NCBI GenBank assembly: GCA_004553625.1
Contig: SFKX01000014.1
Span: 77,170-141,169 of the forward strand
Origin: Clostridiales bacterium
GTDB lineage: Bacteria; Bacillota_A; Clostridia; Oscillospirales; Oscillospiraceae
DNA: 64,000 nt
Direction: 5' to 3'
In this document: one piece after another, positions 41,177 through 50,051 of the stretch
Layout of the letters: the number at the start of each line of letters is the position of its first letter
Numbering within the stretch: position 1 is the first letter of the stretch
Notes under the pieces: generated by a model
What the model was told of the DNA's origin: nothing
What the model saw: only the letters and a program-made list of their open reading frames with translations
Database searches by the model: none
Program-made: the position numbers and the translations under genes

Positions 41177-41989
41177 TCATTTGTTCTCAATTATTCTGAC
41201 GTCCAGCCGCTCAAAGGCCATGGAGAGGCCGTTTTTCTCCAGCGAAGCGCGGCAGTTTTCGTTCAGGGCAAAGTATACGTCCCAGTAATCGGGCGTTGCC
41301 GCCCAGGCGCGCAGGCTGTACTCCACGCTGCTGGCCTTGTAGGCGCTGACGACGACGCTGGGTGCGGGCTCCGTCAGGACCCGCGCATCCTCCTGCGCGG
41401 CCTCCAGTAGAGCGCGACGGACCTCCTCGGCGTTGCAGGAGTATTCCAGGCCGAAGGCGAGGTCTATGCGCCGGGTGGGCTCAGTGCTGTAGTTCGTGAT
41501 GCGGGAGGCGGCGGCGTCGCTGTTCGGGATATGTATTTCCTTCCTGTCCGGGGTCACCAGCGTGACGTAAAAGAGGCCGGAGGAGATGACCGTCCCCGTT
41601 GTGGTGCCGAGCTCAACAAAGTCTCCGGAAGAAAACGGCCGCGTCATGAGCAGGGTAAAGCCAGCAAAGACGTTGGAGAGCGTGTTCTGCAGCGAGAGCG
41701 AAAACGCAAGACCCGCCACTGAAAGCACCGCCACCAGCGAGGCCGAGGGTATGCTGAGCTTGTCCGCTATCATTAGGGCGACGAGCACCCAGAGCAGCAC
41801 ACGAGAGCAGGAGAGGATGAAGCTGCGTATCGCCCGCTCGAGCTTGGAGCGCTCCAGGGCTTTTTTTATGGCCTTCATGAGCAGCTTTATCACCAGGAGC
41901 GAGACAAGGAATATTACAAGCGCTGCAAGCAGATTTCCAAGCGAAAACCCACCGATCTCGGTGGCCAAAAGGTCCTGAATATCAGGCAT
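41177..41989 (-). CDS. Small-conductance mechanosensitive channel, MscS family
   Basis: A 270-residue channel protein that opens under membrane tension to protect against osmotic downshock. Three helices lie in the N-terminal 130 residues. The pore-lining TM3 is VLSVAGLAFSLSLQNTLSNV, followed by the FAGFTLLMTRPFSSGDFVEL beta domain entry and the family motif HIPNSDAAASRITNYS. ATG at 41989 with GGAAGGAGGTG upstream is certain; the longer frame crosses the divergent NifX-like gene. It lies 25 bases upstream of the CoADR gene on the same strand, so they may be cotranscribed. Confidence 0.93.
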   Translation of the reverse strand: MPDIQDLLATEIGGFSLGNLLAALVIFLVSLLVIKLLMKAIKKALERSKLERAIRSFILSCSRVLLWVLVALMIADKLSIPSASLVAVLSVAGLAFSLSLQNTLSNVFAGFTLLMTRPFSSGDFVELGTTTGTVISSGLFYVTLVTPDRKEIHIPNSDAAASRITNYSTEPTRRIDLAFGLEYSCNAEEVRRALLEAAQEDARVLTEPAPSVVVSAYKASSVEYSLRAWAATPDYWDVYFALNENCRASLEKNGLSMAFERLDVRIIENK

Positions 41990-42071
41990 GAACGCACCTC
42001 CTTCCAAAAATGCTAATTCATTATACACCGCAGCCGCCGGCCTGTCACCAACAGATTTTACATATATTCGC

Positions 42072-42100
42072 TTGACGAAACAGGTGAAAACGTATAAATT
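42072..42100 (+). promoter_or_regulatory. Promoter of the NifX-like gene
   Basis: TTGACG (42072-42077), 17-base spacer, TAAATT (42095-42100); a TATAAA at 42093 overlaps it. Confidence 0.5.
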
Positions 42101-42122
42101 AGTGGGGCGAAAGGAGGCTGCC

Positions 42123-42527
42123 ATGAAAGTAGCTGTAACATATGACGAGGAAGAACTGATCTTCCAGCATTTCGGACACACGGAGCATTTCAAGCTGTAC
42201 GATATAGAAAACGGCGAAGTCGTCTCCACAGAGGTCGTGGACACCGCCGGCGCCGGGCATGAGGCGCTTGCCGCCTTCCTTGCGGAGCGCGGGGTGCAGA
42301 CGCTCATCTGCGGCGGGATAGGCTCCGGCGCGGTGCAGGCGCTCGGTATGGCGGGCATACAGGTCTACGGAGGCATCACGGGCCTTGCGGACTACGCAGT
42401 CGAGGCGCTAATCCGCGGCGTCCTCGCGCACGATCCGAACCCCAACTGCCGCCACCACGAGGAAGAGGGCCACGAATGCTGCCACGGCGAAGGCCAGGGC
42501 GGCTGCTGCCACGGCCACGACGAATAA
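42123..42527 (+). CDS. NifX/NifB-family iron-molybdenum cofactor-binding-like protein with Cys/His tail
   Basis: A 134-residue protein of the dinitrogenase iron-molybdenum cofactor family. Residues 1-105 form the cofactor-binding RNase H-like domain: VAVTYDEEELIFQHFGHTEH (the usual Gly/Phe-Gly-His region), TLICGGIGSGAVQALG and GLADYAVEALIRG. In non-diazotrophs such proteins are widespread and poorly understood, some linked to metal clusters. The last 26 residues are packed with Cys and His (CRHHEEEGHECCHGEG and CCHGHDE), a plausible metal site. No nitrogenase genes are present. ATG follows AAAGGAGG. Confidence 0.88.
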   Translation: MKVAVTYDEEELIFQHFGHTEHFKLYDIENGEVVSTEVVDTAGAGHEALAAFLAERGVQTLICGGIGSGAVQALGMAGIQVYGGITGLADYAVEALIRGVLAHDPNPNCRHHEEEGHECCHGEGQGGCCHGHDE

Positions 42528-42534
42528 AAAGACG

Positions 42535-42572
42535 CCCGGCCGTCTCTCCGTAGAGAGACGGCCGGGTATTTT
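42535..42572. terminator. Bidirectional terminator after the NifX-like gene and the gyrase operon
   Basis: A perfect 14-bp stem (42535-42548 with 42553-42566), flanked by A and T runs, between convergent genes. Confidence 0.92.
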
Positions 42573-43117
42573 CATGCCATTACCCTGACGTATTTGGGCA
42601 GGCGTGCGGGGGAGTACATCGGCGCATACACCGCCTCAATTACTCCGCGCAGGTCCGCACGCAGCGGAGGATCTCCCCGCTGCAGCAGCAGCGTCTCCCT
42701 GCCGCCAATCTCATAGCCCACACTGGAATCTTTCCAGCCGTGGCGCCTGTAGAAATCCGCAAGTTTGCGGGCCTTTTCAAGCTCTGGATATTCCGTGACC
42801 TCGATGAACACACATTCATAGCGCTCATACCATGCCTTTATGAGTTCCAAAAACTCGCCGCCAACGCCGTTTCCGCGCACGGTGGGGTAGACCGACAGCC
42901 AGCCGAGCAGGGCATAACGCCGCGCCGCGTCGCGCAGCATATAGGCATAGCCCGCCTCGAGCCCGGCCTCGTCCTTAAGAAGCAGCAGCTCCGCTCCGCG
43001 GATCATTCCGATCTGGCAGTCCGCAAGGCTCGGCCGCTCCCAGTCTTTGAAATCAAATTCCATCATCGGATATATTCTTTTCATATCGGCATGTCCGCCG
43101 CGCTTTATCTCATACAT
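42572..43117 (-). CDS. GNAT-family N-acetyltransferase
   Basis: A 181-residue acetyltransferase. The acetyl-CoA motif A can be read as LSVYPTVRGNGVGGEFLE (V-x-P-x-x-R-G-x-G-x-G). AELLLLKDEAGLEAGYAYML precedes it, and the later ADFYRRHGWKDSSVGYEIGG shows the usual FYxxxGF-like end. The substrate cannot be told. ATG at 43117 has GGAGG six bases upstream and overlaps the end of the ABC exporter gene by eight bases. Last gene of the dnaA-gyrA unit. Confidence 0.85.
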   Translation of the reverse strand: MYEIKRGGHADMKRIYPMMEFDFKDWERPSLADCQIGMIRGAELLLLKDEAGLEAGYAYMLRDAARRYALLGWLSVYPTVRGNGVGGEFLELIKAWYERYECVFIEVTEYPELEKARKLADFYRRHGWKDSSVGYEIGGRETLLLQRGDPPLRADLRGVIEAVYAPMYSPARLPKYVRVMA

Positions 43118-44879
43118 CTTTATCCTCCGTGAATGTCTGCGCCCGGTACAGCTGCGCATACACGCCGTTCTTAGCCATCAGCTCCTCGTGTGTGCCGAGC
43201 TCCTGTACCCGTTCGTCCTCTATCACCGCGATCCTGTCCGCACCGTGTATCGTAGAGAGCCGGTGCGCTATTATTATGCTCGTCCTGCCCTCGGCCAGCT
43301 CGTCGAGCGAGGCCTGGATACGCTGCTCAGTCACGGTATCGAGCGCGCTCGTCGCCTCGTCCATCACCAGTATCGGCGGGTTTTTCAGGAACACGCGCGC
43401 TATGGAGAGCCGCTGCTTCTGCCCGCCGGAGAGCATGACGCCGCGCTCGCCGACATAGCTGTCGTAACCGTCCGGCATCTGCATGATCTCCTGATGTATC
43501 TCCGCGCGCACGGCGGCGGCCACGACCTCGGCGTCCGTCGCCTCCGGCCTGCCGTAGCGTATATTCTCGCGTATCGTCCCCGCAAAGATGAACACGTCCT
43601 GCTGGATGATGCCTATGCTTCGACGCAGCGAGTCCTGTGTGACCTTGCGCACGTCCACTCCGTCCACCAGTACGGCGCCGCCCGTCACGTCGTAAAATCT
43701 CGGCAGCAGCTGGCAGAGCGTCGTTTTGCCGCCGCCGGAGGGGCCGACCACGGCCAGTTTCTCGCCCGGAGCGATCTTGAGGCTGACGTGCTCCAACACC
43801 GGACCGGAGGCGTCGTTATAAGAAAAGCTCACGTCCCTGTATTCGACGTCGCCGCGGACGTTCCCGAGCTCGACGGCGTCCGGCGCATCCTGCACATCCG
43901 GCTCCGTGCGCATGAGCTCCAGGAAGCGGGAAAAACCCGCCGTACCCTGCATATAGACCTCTGAGAAGGTCGCCAGTTTCCGCACAGGCGTGACGAATGT
44001 GGAGACGTAGAGCGAGAAGGTGACGAGGTCCACATAGTCCATGCGTCCGCCCATTATGAGCAGGCCCCCCGCCGCGACCACCAGCACCTGCATGACGCTC
44101 GTCGTGAACTCCATGCCGCTCATAAAGCCGCCCATGGCCTTGAAGTAGCGGCTGCGCGCAGCCTTGTATTTCTCATTCGCGGCGACGAATTTCTCGTCCT
44201 CGGCCTCTTCATTGGCAAAGGCCTTGGCCGTGCGTATGCCGGAGATGCCGGATTCTATTGCCGCGTTTATCTCCGCAGTCTGCCTTTTTACCTCGAGATT
44301 TGCCTTTTTCATGCTCACCCTGCGCGAGAGCGTGAAGAGTATTAGCAAAGGCAGGCTCACCGCCAGAACCAGCGCGAGCCGCCATTCGATCCCCGCGAGC
44401 ACGACGAGCGAACCGAGGATAGTGAGGACGCTTATGAGTATGTCCTCCGGCCCGTGATGCGCGAGCTCCGTGATCTCGAACAGGTCCGAGGTTATCCGGC
44501 TCATGAGCACACCCGTGCGGTTCTTGTCAAAGAAGGAGAAAGAGAGCTTCTGCATGTGGTTGAACACCGCATGCCGCATGTCCGCCTCTATGTAGACGCC
44601 CATCCTGTGTCCCAGGACGGTGATGAGGTAATACATGAAGCCCTTGAGTATATAGGCCGCGAACATCGCCGCCATGATGATGAAGAAGGTGGTGTAGAGC
44701 TTTTCCGGCAGCAGTGTTTGCATAGATATGCGTGTAATATACGGAAACGCCAGGTCTATGACGGCGACCGCCACCGCGCAGCTCATGTCCAGTGCGAAGA
44801 GCCCGATGTGCGGCCTGAAAAAGGAGAAAAAGACCGCAAGGTCGGACCTATGGAACTTGTTTTGGCCTTTCGTTTTCAA
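43110..44879 (-). CDS. ABC exporter, fused membrane and ATPase domains
   Basis: A 589-residue half-transporter of the MsbA/BmrA type. Six helices lie in residues 15-310. The ATPase carries Walker A GPSGGGKTT, signature LSGGQKQR and Walker B ILVMDEATSALD with the switch His in AHRLSTIHGADR. It would act as a homodimer to export lipids, peptides or drugs. The start is unclear: TTG at 44879, ten bases after the rnhA stop with GAGGT upstream, is preferred; ATGs at 44933 and 44954 would lie inside rnhA. The first ATG after the TTG is already in helix one. Confidence 0.9.
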   Translation of the reverse strand: MKTKGQNKFHRSDLAVFFSFFRPHIGLFALDMSCAVAVAVIDLAFPYITRISMQTLLPEKLYTTFFIIMAAMFAAYILKGFMYYLITVLGHRMGVYIEADMRHAVFNHMQKLSFSFFDKNRTGVLMSRITSDLFEITELAHHGPEDILISVLTILGSLVVLAGIEWRLALVLAVSLPLLILFTLSRRVSMKKANLEVKRQTAEINAAIESGISGIRTAKAFANEEAEDEKFVAANEKYKAARSRYFKAMGGFMSGMEFTTSVMQVLVVAAGGLLIMGGRMDYVDLVTFSLYVSTFVTPVRKLATFSEVYMQGTAGFSRFLELMRTEPDVQDAPDAVELGNVRGDVEYRDVSFSYNDASGPVLEHVSLKIAPGEKLAVVGPSGGGKTTLCQLLPRFYDVTGGAVLVDGVDVRKVTQDSLRRSIGIIQQDVFIFAGTIRENIRYGRPEATDAEVVAAAVRAEIHQEIMQMPDGYDSYVGERGVMLSGGQKQRLSIARVFLKNPPILVMDEATSALDTVTEQRIQASLDELAEGRTSIIIAHRLSTIHGADRIAVIEDERVQELGTHEELMAKNGVYAQLYRAQTFTEDKDV

Positions 44880-44889
44880 ATGGAATACC

Positions 44890-45330
44890 TCATTGGCGCG
44901 AAAATTTGTCTCTCTGCGCAACAGCGAGCGCATCGCAGCGCTCGTTGTACTCATGTCCGTCGTGGCCCTTGAGCCAGTTGAAGCTGACCTTGTGCCTGGC
45001 GAGCAGGGTGTCCAGGGCCTGCCAGAGCTCGGGATTTTTGAGCTCTCCCTCCTTGCGCCGCCAGCCGCGGCGCTTCCAGCCGGCGAGCCAGCCCTCGTTC
45101 ACCGCGCGGGCGAGGTACTGCGAATCCGTCCACAGCTCCACCTCACAGGGCTCCTTCAGCGCCTCCAGCGCCGAGATGGCCGCAATGAGCTCCATGCGGT
45201 TGTTCGTCGTCGCAGGTTCGCCGCCGGAGAGCTCGCGCTCGTGTCCGTTGTAGCTGAGTATGGCCGCCCAGCCGCCGGGACCGGGATTCCCGGAGCAGGC
45301 CCCGTCTGTATATATGCAGACTTTTTTCAT
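44890..45330 (-). CDS. rnhA: Ribonuclease HI
   Basis: Cuts RNA in RNA-DNA hybrids, removing R-loops and primers. The 146-residue protein has the full active site: Asp in YTDGACSGNPGPGG, Glu in NNRMELIAAI, Asp in LWTDSQYL and Asp in NERCDALA. The basic protrusion is WKRRGWRRKEGE and the flexible-loop His region is LKGHDGHEYN. It starts two bases after gyrA. Cotranscription with gyrase is functionally sensible, because R-loops form where DNA is negatively supercoiled. Confidence 0.95.
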   Translation of the reverse strand: MKKVCIYTDGACSGNPGPGGWAAILSYNGHERELSGGEPATTNNRMELIAAISALEALKEPCEVELWTDSQYLARAVNEGWLAGWKRRGWRRKEGELKNPELWQALDTLLARHKVSFNWLKGHDGHEYNERCDALAVAQRDKFSRQ

Positions 45331-45332
45331 TA

Positions 45333-47813
45333 TTATTCGGAATCCTCGCGCTCCGTCCTGGCGACGGAAATGACCTTGGCGCCCGGGTTCGGACGCATGA
45401 GCCGCACGCCCTGCGTCGCCCTGCCGAGTATGGACACGCCCGAAGCGGCCGTGCGGATGATGGTGCCGTCGTCCGCGATGATGAGCAGGTCGTCATCGTC
45501 GCGCACGACCTTGACGTCAGCGACGTAGCCGGTCTTTTCAGTGCAGTTGTAGTTTTTGAGACCCATACCGCCGCGGCTCTGGGGCTGACGTTCACCGTCA
45601 GCGCCTCTGAGGTAGTCGTCCAGGAGGGTGCGCTTGCCGTAGCCGTTTTCAGTGACGGAGAGCAGAGCGGTCCCGCCGCCGGCACGGCCCGCGCCGACGA
45701 CGTAGTCGCCCTCGCGGAGCTTTATGCCGCGCACGCCCGCGGCCTCACGGCCCATGGGACGCACGTCGTTCTCGTCAAAGCAAATGGCGTAGCCCTCGTG
45801 CGTGGCGATGAGAATGTTCTGCTTTCCGTCCGTCAGGCGAACGGTTATGAGTCTGTCGTCCTCGGCGATGGACAGGGCGCGGATTCCGCTCTTGCGGATA
45901 TTTTTGATGGCGTCGAGCGGCAGGCGCTTTACCGTGCCGTTTTGCGTGACCATGAAGATATACATGTCTCCAAACTCGCGCACATGCAGCATTGCGCTGA
46001 CCTTTTCGCCCGGCTCCACGGGGATGATGTTGACGATATTGGTTCCGCGCGCGGTCCTGCCGGCCTCTGGGATCTGGTAGCCCTTCTTGCGGTAGACGCG
46101 GCCGAAACTCGTGAAGAAGAGGATATAGTCGTGAGTCGAGGCGGTGAACACGGTCTCGACATAGTCCTCCTCGCGCGTGGCCATGGCGCGGATACCCTTG
46201 CCGCCGCGGCCCTGGGCGCGGTACTCGGAGGCGGGCAGGCGCTTTATATAGCCGCCGTGAGTGAGGGTGTAGACGCACTCCTCCTCCTCAATGAGGTCCT
46301 CGACGTCTATCTCGTCCTCGACGTCCTGGATATCTGTCTTGCGCGCGTCGCCGTACTTGTCGCGCAGGGCGGCGAGCTCGTCCTTTAGGACACCCTTTAT
46401 CTTTTCCGGGTCCGCCAGGAGGCTCTCGTAATAGGCGATACGCTCCTCGAGCTCGGCGTATTCCTTTTCCAGCTTCTCGCGGTCAAGACCCTGGAGTGCT
46501 TTGAGGCGCATATCTAGGATGGCCTGGGCCTGTATCTCGTCCAGGCCGAAGCGGGCCATGAGGTTTTCCCTGGCGTCGTCATAGCTCTGGCGGATGATAC
46601 GGATGACCTCGTCTATATTGTCCTGGGCAATGAGCAGGCCCTCGAGGAGGTGCTCGCGCTCCCTGGCCTTTCTGAGGTCATACTTCGTGCGCCGGGTGAT
46701 GAGCTCTTCCTGGAAGGAGAGATATTCGTCAATGATGTGCCGCAGGGAGAGGATCTTGGGCTGGGACTGGTTGTCCACCAGGGCGAGCATGTTGATGGAG
46801 AAGGAGGTCTGCAGCTGGGTCTGAGCGAAGAGGCGGTTCAAAACGACCTGTGTATTGGCGTCCTTCTTTATCTCGATGACGATGCGCATACCGTTGCGGT
46901 CAGACTCGTCGCGCAGGCCGGAGATGCCCTCGAGGCGCTTGTCGCGGACCTGGTCGGCTATGTTCTCTATGAGCTGGCGCTTGTTGACCTGGTAGGGCAG
47001 CTCGGTGACGATGATGCGGTAGCGCTCATGGCCGTATTCCTCGATCTCGGTCCTGGCGCGGACGATGACCTTTCCTCTGCCGGTGGCGTAGGCGGCGCGG
47101 ATGCCGCTGCGGCCCATGATGATGCCCTTTGTAGGGAAATCCGGGCCTTTTATGTGTTCCATAAGGTCGGAGAGCCCGGCCTCCGGATCGTCCAAGACGC
47201 AGATGCAGGCGTTGATGACCTCGGTTAGGTTGTGGGGCGGGATATTGGTGGCCATGCCGACGGCTATGCCGGAGGAACCGTTCACGAGCAGGTTGGGAAA
47301 ACGCGCGGGCAGGACCTTTGGCTCCTTACGGCTCTCGTCGAAGTTGGGGTCCCAGTCCACGGTGTCCTTTTCAATATCGCGCAGCATCTCGTCCGAGATT
47401 TTGGACATTCTGGCCTCGGTGTAGCGGTAGGCTGCCGGGGGATCTCCGTCCACAGAGCCGAAGTTGCCGTGGCCCTCTATGAGCGGGTAACGCATGGAGA
47501 AGTCCTGCGCGAGCCTGACGAGCGCGTCGTAGACCGACTGGTCGCCGTGCGGGTGGTAGTGACCCAGCACGTCGCCGACTGCGGTGGCGCATTTTTTGAA
47601 AGCCTTATCCGAGGTAAGTCCGCCCTCATACATCGTGTAGAGTATGCGCCGGTGCACGGGCTTGAGCCCGTCCCTCACGTCCGGCAGCGCCCTGCCCACG
47701 ATGACGCTCATGGCATAGCTCATGTAGCTCTCTTTCATCTCGCCAACGATCTCGCTCGTGACGATCTTCTGATTAGGGAACATTATATCCTCGGGTTTAT
47801 AATCCTTTGCCAT
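45333..47813 (-). CDS. gyrA: DNA gyrase subunit A
   Basis: The breakage-reunion subunit of gyrase, 826 residues. Catalytic Tyr131 is in AAYRYTEARM. The C-terminal domain contains the GyrA box as QGRGGKG, which separates it from ParC. In the quinolone region HPHGDQSVYD the position equal to E. coli Ser83 is Gln92, while the Asp87 equivalent (Asp96) is kept. Such a change removes one anchor of the drug's water-metal bridge. AAGGTGG stands eight bases before the ATG. It follows gyrB after a 55-base gap and precedes rnhA. Confidence 0.97.
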   Translation of the reverse strand: MAKDYKPEDIMFPNQKIVTSEIVGEMKESYMSYAMSVIVGRALPDVRDGLKPVHRRILYTMYEGGLTSDKAFKKCATAVGDVLGHYHPHGDQSVYDALVRLAQDFSMRYPLIEGHGNFGSVDGDPPAAYRYTEARMSKISDEMLRDIEKDTVDWDPNFDESRKEPKVLPARFPNLLVNGSSGIAVGMATNIPPHNLTEVINACICVLDDPEAGLSDLMEHIKGPDFPTKGIIMGRSGIRAAYATGRGKVIVRARTEIEEYGHERYRIIVTELPYQVNKRQLIENIADQVRDKRLEGISGLRDESDRNGMRIVIEIKKDANTQVVLNRLFAQTQLQTSFSINMLALVDNQSQPKILSLRHIIDEYLSFQEELITRRTKYDLRKAREREHLLEGLLIAQDNIDEVIRIIRQSYDDARENLMARFGLDEIQAQAILDMRLKALQGLDREKLEKEYAELEERIAYYESLLADPEKIKGVLKDELAALRDKYGDARKTDIQDVEDEIDVEDLIEEEECVYTLTHGGYIKRLPASEYRAQGRGGKGIRAMATREEDYVETVFTASTHDYILFFTSFGRVYRKKGYQIPEAGRTARGTNIVNIIPVEPGEKVSAMLHVREFGDMYIFMVTQNGTVKRLPLDAIKNIRKSGIRALSIAEDDRLITVRLTDGKQNILIATHEGYAICFDENDVRPMGREAAGVRGIKLREGDYVVGAGRAGGGTALLSVTENGYGKRTLLDDYLRGADGERQPQSRGGMGLKNYNCTEKTGYVADVKVVRDDDDLLIIADDGTIIRTAASGVSILGRATQGVRLMRPNPGAKVISVARTEREDSE

Positions 47814-47868
47814 TGTGTTACCACCTTAGGTGTTGATTTTAAATCTCTTGTTGACCGGCTTATCCGGC

Positions 47869-49800
47869 TCATATATCCAGATTTACGACATACTGTGCGT
47901 TCTTCTCGATATATTCCTTTCTCGGCTCGACTTTTTCGCCCATGAGGATTGTAAAGATCTCGTCGGCCTTGACGGCGTCGTCCAGCTCTATGCGCTTGAG
48001 CGTCCTGCGCTCCGGGTCCATGGTGGTCTCCCAGAGCTCGTGGGCGTCCATCTCGCCGAGGCCCTTGAATCGGCTTATCTCGACTTTGGCGTTCGGGTTG
48101 TCTCCGCGCAGCTCTGCGCTCACGCGGTCTCGCTCCTTTTCGTCATAGGCTACGCGCACGGTTTTGCCGCGCGTCAGCTTGAAGAGCGGCGGCACGGCGG
48201 CATAGACATAGCCGTGCTCTATGAGCGGCCGCATGTAGCGGAAAAAGAAGGTCAAAAGCAGGGTCCTTATATGGCTGCCGTCCACGTCCGCATCGGCCAT
48301 GATAATGATCTTGTGGTAGCGGAGCTTCGAGAGGTCGAAGTCCTCGCCGAGACCGGCGCCCAGTGCGGTGATAACGGGGTTCAGCTTGTCGTTGCTGTAG
48401 ACCTTTTCCTCGCGGACTTTCTCGACGTTCAGCATCTTGCCCCAGAGGGGGAGAATGGCCTGGAAGCGGCTGTCCCTGCCGCTTGTGGCCGAGCCGCCTG
48501 CCGAGTCGCCCTCGACGATATAGAGCTCGGTGAGAGCCGGGTCACGCTCGTTGCAGTCGCGCAGCTTGCCTGGGAGGGTGGAGCCTTCCAGCGCGTTCTT
48601 GCGCCGGACGTTTTCGCGTGCCTTTCTCGCGGCCTCTCTGGCCCTCGAGGCCGTCATAGCCTTATCCAGTATTGTCCGGCCCACCGCCGGGTTCTCCTCG
48701 AGGAACTGCTCCAACTTGTCGGACACCACGCTGTCCACCAGCGTGCGCATGTCGGAGTTGCCGAGCTTTGCCTTGGTCTGGCCCTCGAACTGAGGATTCG
48801 TCAGCTTGACAGAGATGATGGCGGTAAGGCCCTCGCGGCAGTCCTCGCCGGAGACGCTTTCTCCCTCCTTGAGGATGTTGGTCTTGCGCCCGTAGGCGTT
48901 CAGCACCCTCGTCAACGCGGCCTTAAAGCCTGTTTCATGCATGCCGCCCTCCGGCGTGTGGATATTGTTGGCGAAGGATACCAGAATCTCATTATATCCG
49001 TCGTTATACTGCAGCGCGACCTCGCATTCGGAATCTTCCCTTGCGCCGGACATATATATGACTTCCTCGTGCAGCGCGTTTTTGTTTCGGTTTATATATC
49101 TCACGAACTCGCGGATGCCGCCGGCGTAGTGCATGACATCCTTCTGCTCTTTACCCTCGCGCCTGTCTTCGGTGCTTATACGCAGGCCGGCGTTCAAAAA
49201 CGCCTGCTCGCGCATACGGGTATGCAGGGTATCGTAGTCGTAGACCGTCTCGTCAAACATCTCCGGGTCCGGGTGGAACCTGACCACCGTTCCGGTACGG
49301 TCCGTCTCTCCGACGACGGTCATTTTCTGGGTTATCTCCCCGCGGGAGAACTTCATCTGATAGATCTTGCCGTTTTTGTGGACGCTGACCTCCAGCCAAT
49401 CCGAGAGGGCGTTGACGACCGAGGCGCCGACGCCGTGCAGTCCGCCGGAGACCTTATACCCGCCGCCGCCGAATTTGCCGCCCGCATGCAGTACGGTGTA
49501 GACGACCTCGAGCGCGGGCTTGCCCGTCTGTTCCTGGATATCCACAGGTATACCGCGCCCGTTATCAGAGACGCAGATGACGTCCCCCGGCTCTATGACG
49601 ACCTCGATATTGTCGCAATAACCGGCCAGCGATTCGTCTATGGCGTTGTCCACGATCTCGTAGACCAGGTGGTGCAGGCCGGAAGCGGAAGTCGAACCGA
49701 TGTACATACCGGGACGAAGGCGGACAGCCTCCAGTCCCTCAAGTACCTGGATCTGACTTGCGTCGTATTCCTGAGTGATCTTTTCGCTAATATCGGACAT
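47869..49800 (-). CDS. gyrB: DNA gyrase subunit B
   Basis: ATPase subunit of gyrase, 643 residues as usual for Gram-positive bacteria. GHKL ATPase motifs: YEIVDNAIDESLAGYC, VSDNGRGIPVDI and GGLHGVGASVVNALS. The TOPRIM domain shows YIVEGDSAGGSA and the acidic IIMADADVDGSHI. The segment ILPLWGKMLNVEK has Trp where Arg is common. ATG has GGGGAAG upstream and lies eleven bases after the remB stop. Confidence 0.97.
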   Translation of the reverse strand: MSDISEKITQEYDASQIQVLEGLEAVRLRPGMYIGSTSASGLHHLVYEIVDNAIDESLAGYCDNIEVVIEPGDVICVSDNGRGIPVDIQEQTGKPALEVVYTVLHAGGKFGGGGYKVSGGLHGVGASVVNALSDWLEVSVHKNGKIYQMKFSRGEITQKMTVVGETDRTGTVVRFHPDPEMFDETVYDYDTLHTRMREQAFLNAGLRISTEDRREGKEQKDVMHYAGGIREFVRYINRNKNALHEEVIYMSGAREDSECEVALQYNDGYNEILVSFANNIHTPEGGMHETGFKAALTRVLNAYGRKTNILKEGESVSGEDCREGLTAIISVKLTNPQFEGQTKAKLGNSDMRTLVDSVVSDKLEQFLEENPAVGRTILDKAMTASRAREAARKARENVRRKNALEGSTLPGKLRDCNERDPALTELYIVEGDSAGGSATSGRDSRFQAILPLWGKMLNVEKVREEKVYSNDKLNPVITALGAGLGEDFDLSKLRYHKIIIMADADVDGSHIRTLLLTFFFRYMRPLIEHGYVYAAVPPLFKLTRGKTVRVAYDEKERDRVSAELRGDNPNAKVEISRFKGLGEMDAHELWETTMDPERRTLKRIELDDAVKADEIFTILMGEKVEPRKEYIEKNAQYVVNLDI

Positions 49801-49811
49801 ATAGCTTCCCC

Positions 49812-50051
49812 TTATCTTCTGGATAATGCCGCGCTTGAGAGGGACGAGAGCCAGACTCTGCGCGTCCCGCGCTCCTCGCAGAGGATGAAAGATCGCGGCA
49901 GGTCCTCCGCGGCGTTTATGACCTCGCCTGCCTTTTCTGAGGCTGCGAGCAGCTCCCGCGTGGAGCGTGAAAAGGTTGTATTATCAATATCACAGATGGC
50001 TACGATGGAGTTTTTTCTGACTACGTTTCCGCCGCCGATATTCAGATACAT
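49812..50051 (-). CDS. remB: RemB-like DUF370 protein (extracellular matrix regulator family)
   Basis: A 79-residue protein matching Bacillus YaaB/RemB: MYLNIGGGNVVRKNSIVAIC, then DIDNTTFSRSTRELL and INAAEDLPRSFILCEE. RemA/RemB in Bacillus control matrix genes by binding DNA. In Bacillus it lies at the same place, between recF and gyrB, which strengthens the call. Its ATG shares one base with the recF stop codon. The role in this organism is untested. Confidence 0.9.
   Translation of the reverse strand: MYLNIGGGNVVRKNSIVAICDIDNTTFSRSTRELLAASEKAGEVINAAEDLPRSFILCEERGTRRVWLSSLSSAALSRR

Noticed and set aside
42123..42358. N-terminal extension of the MscS protein across the divergent gene
   Set aside because: The stretch is the antisense of the NifX-like gene; ATG at 41989 has a perfect ribosome site.
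45333..47813. Topoisomerase IV subunit ParC instead of GyrA
   Set aside because: The GyrA box QGRGGKG, the adjacent gyrB and the dnaA-recF-gyrB-gyrA order indicate GyrA.
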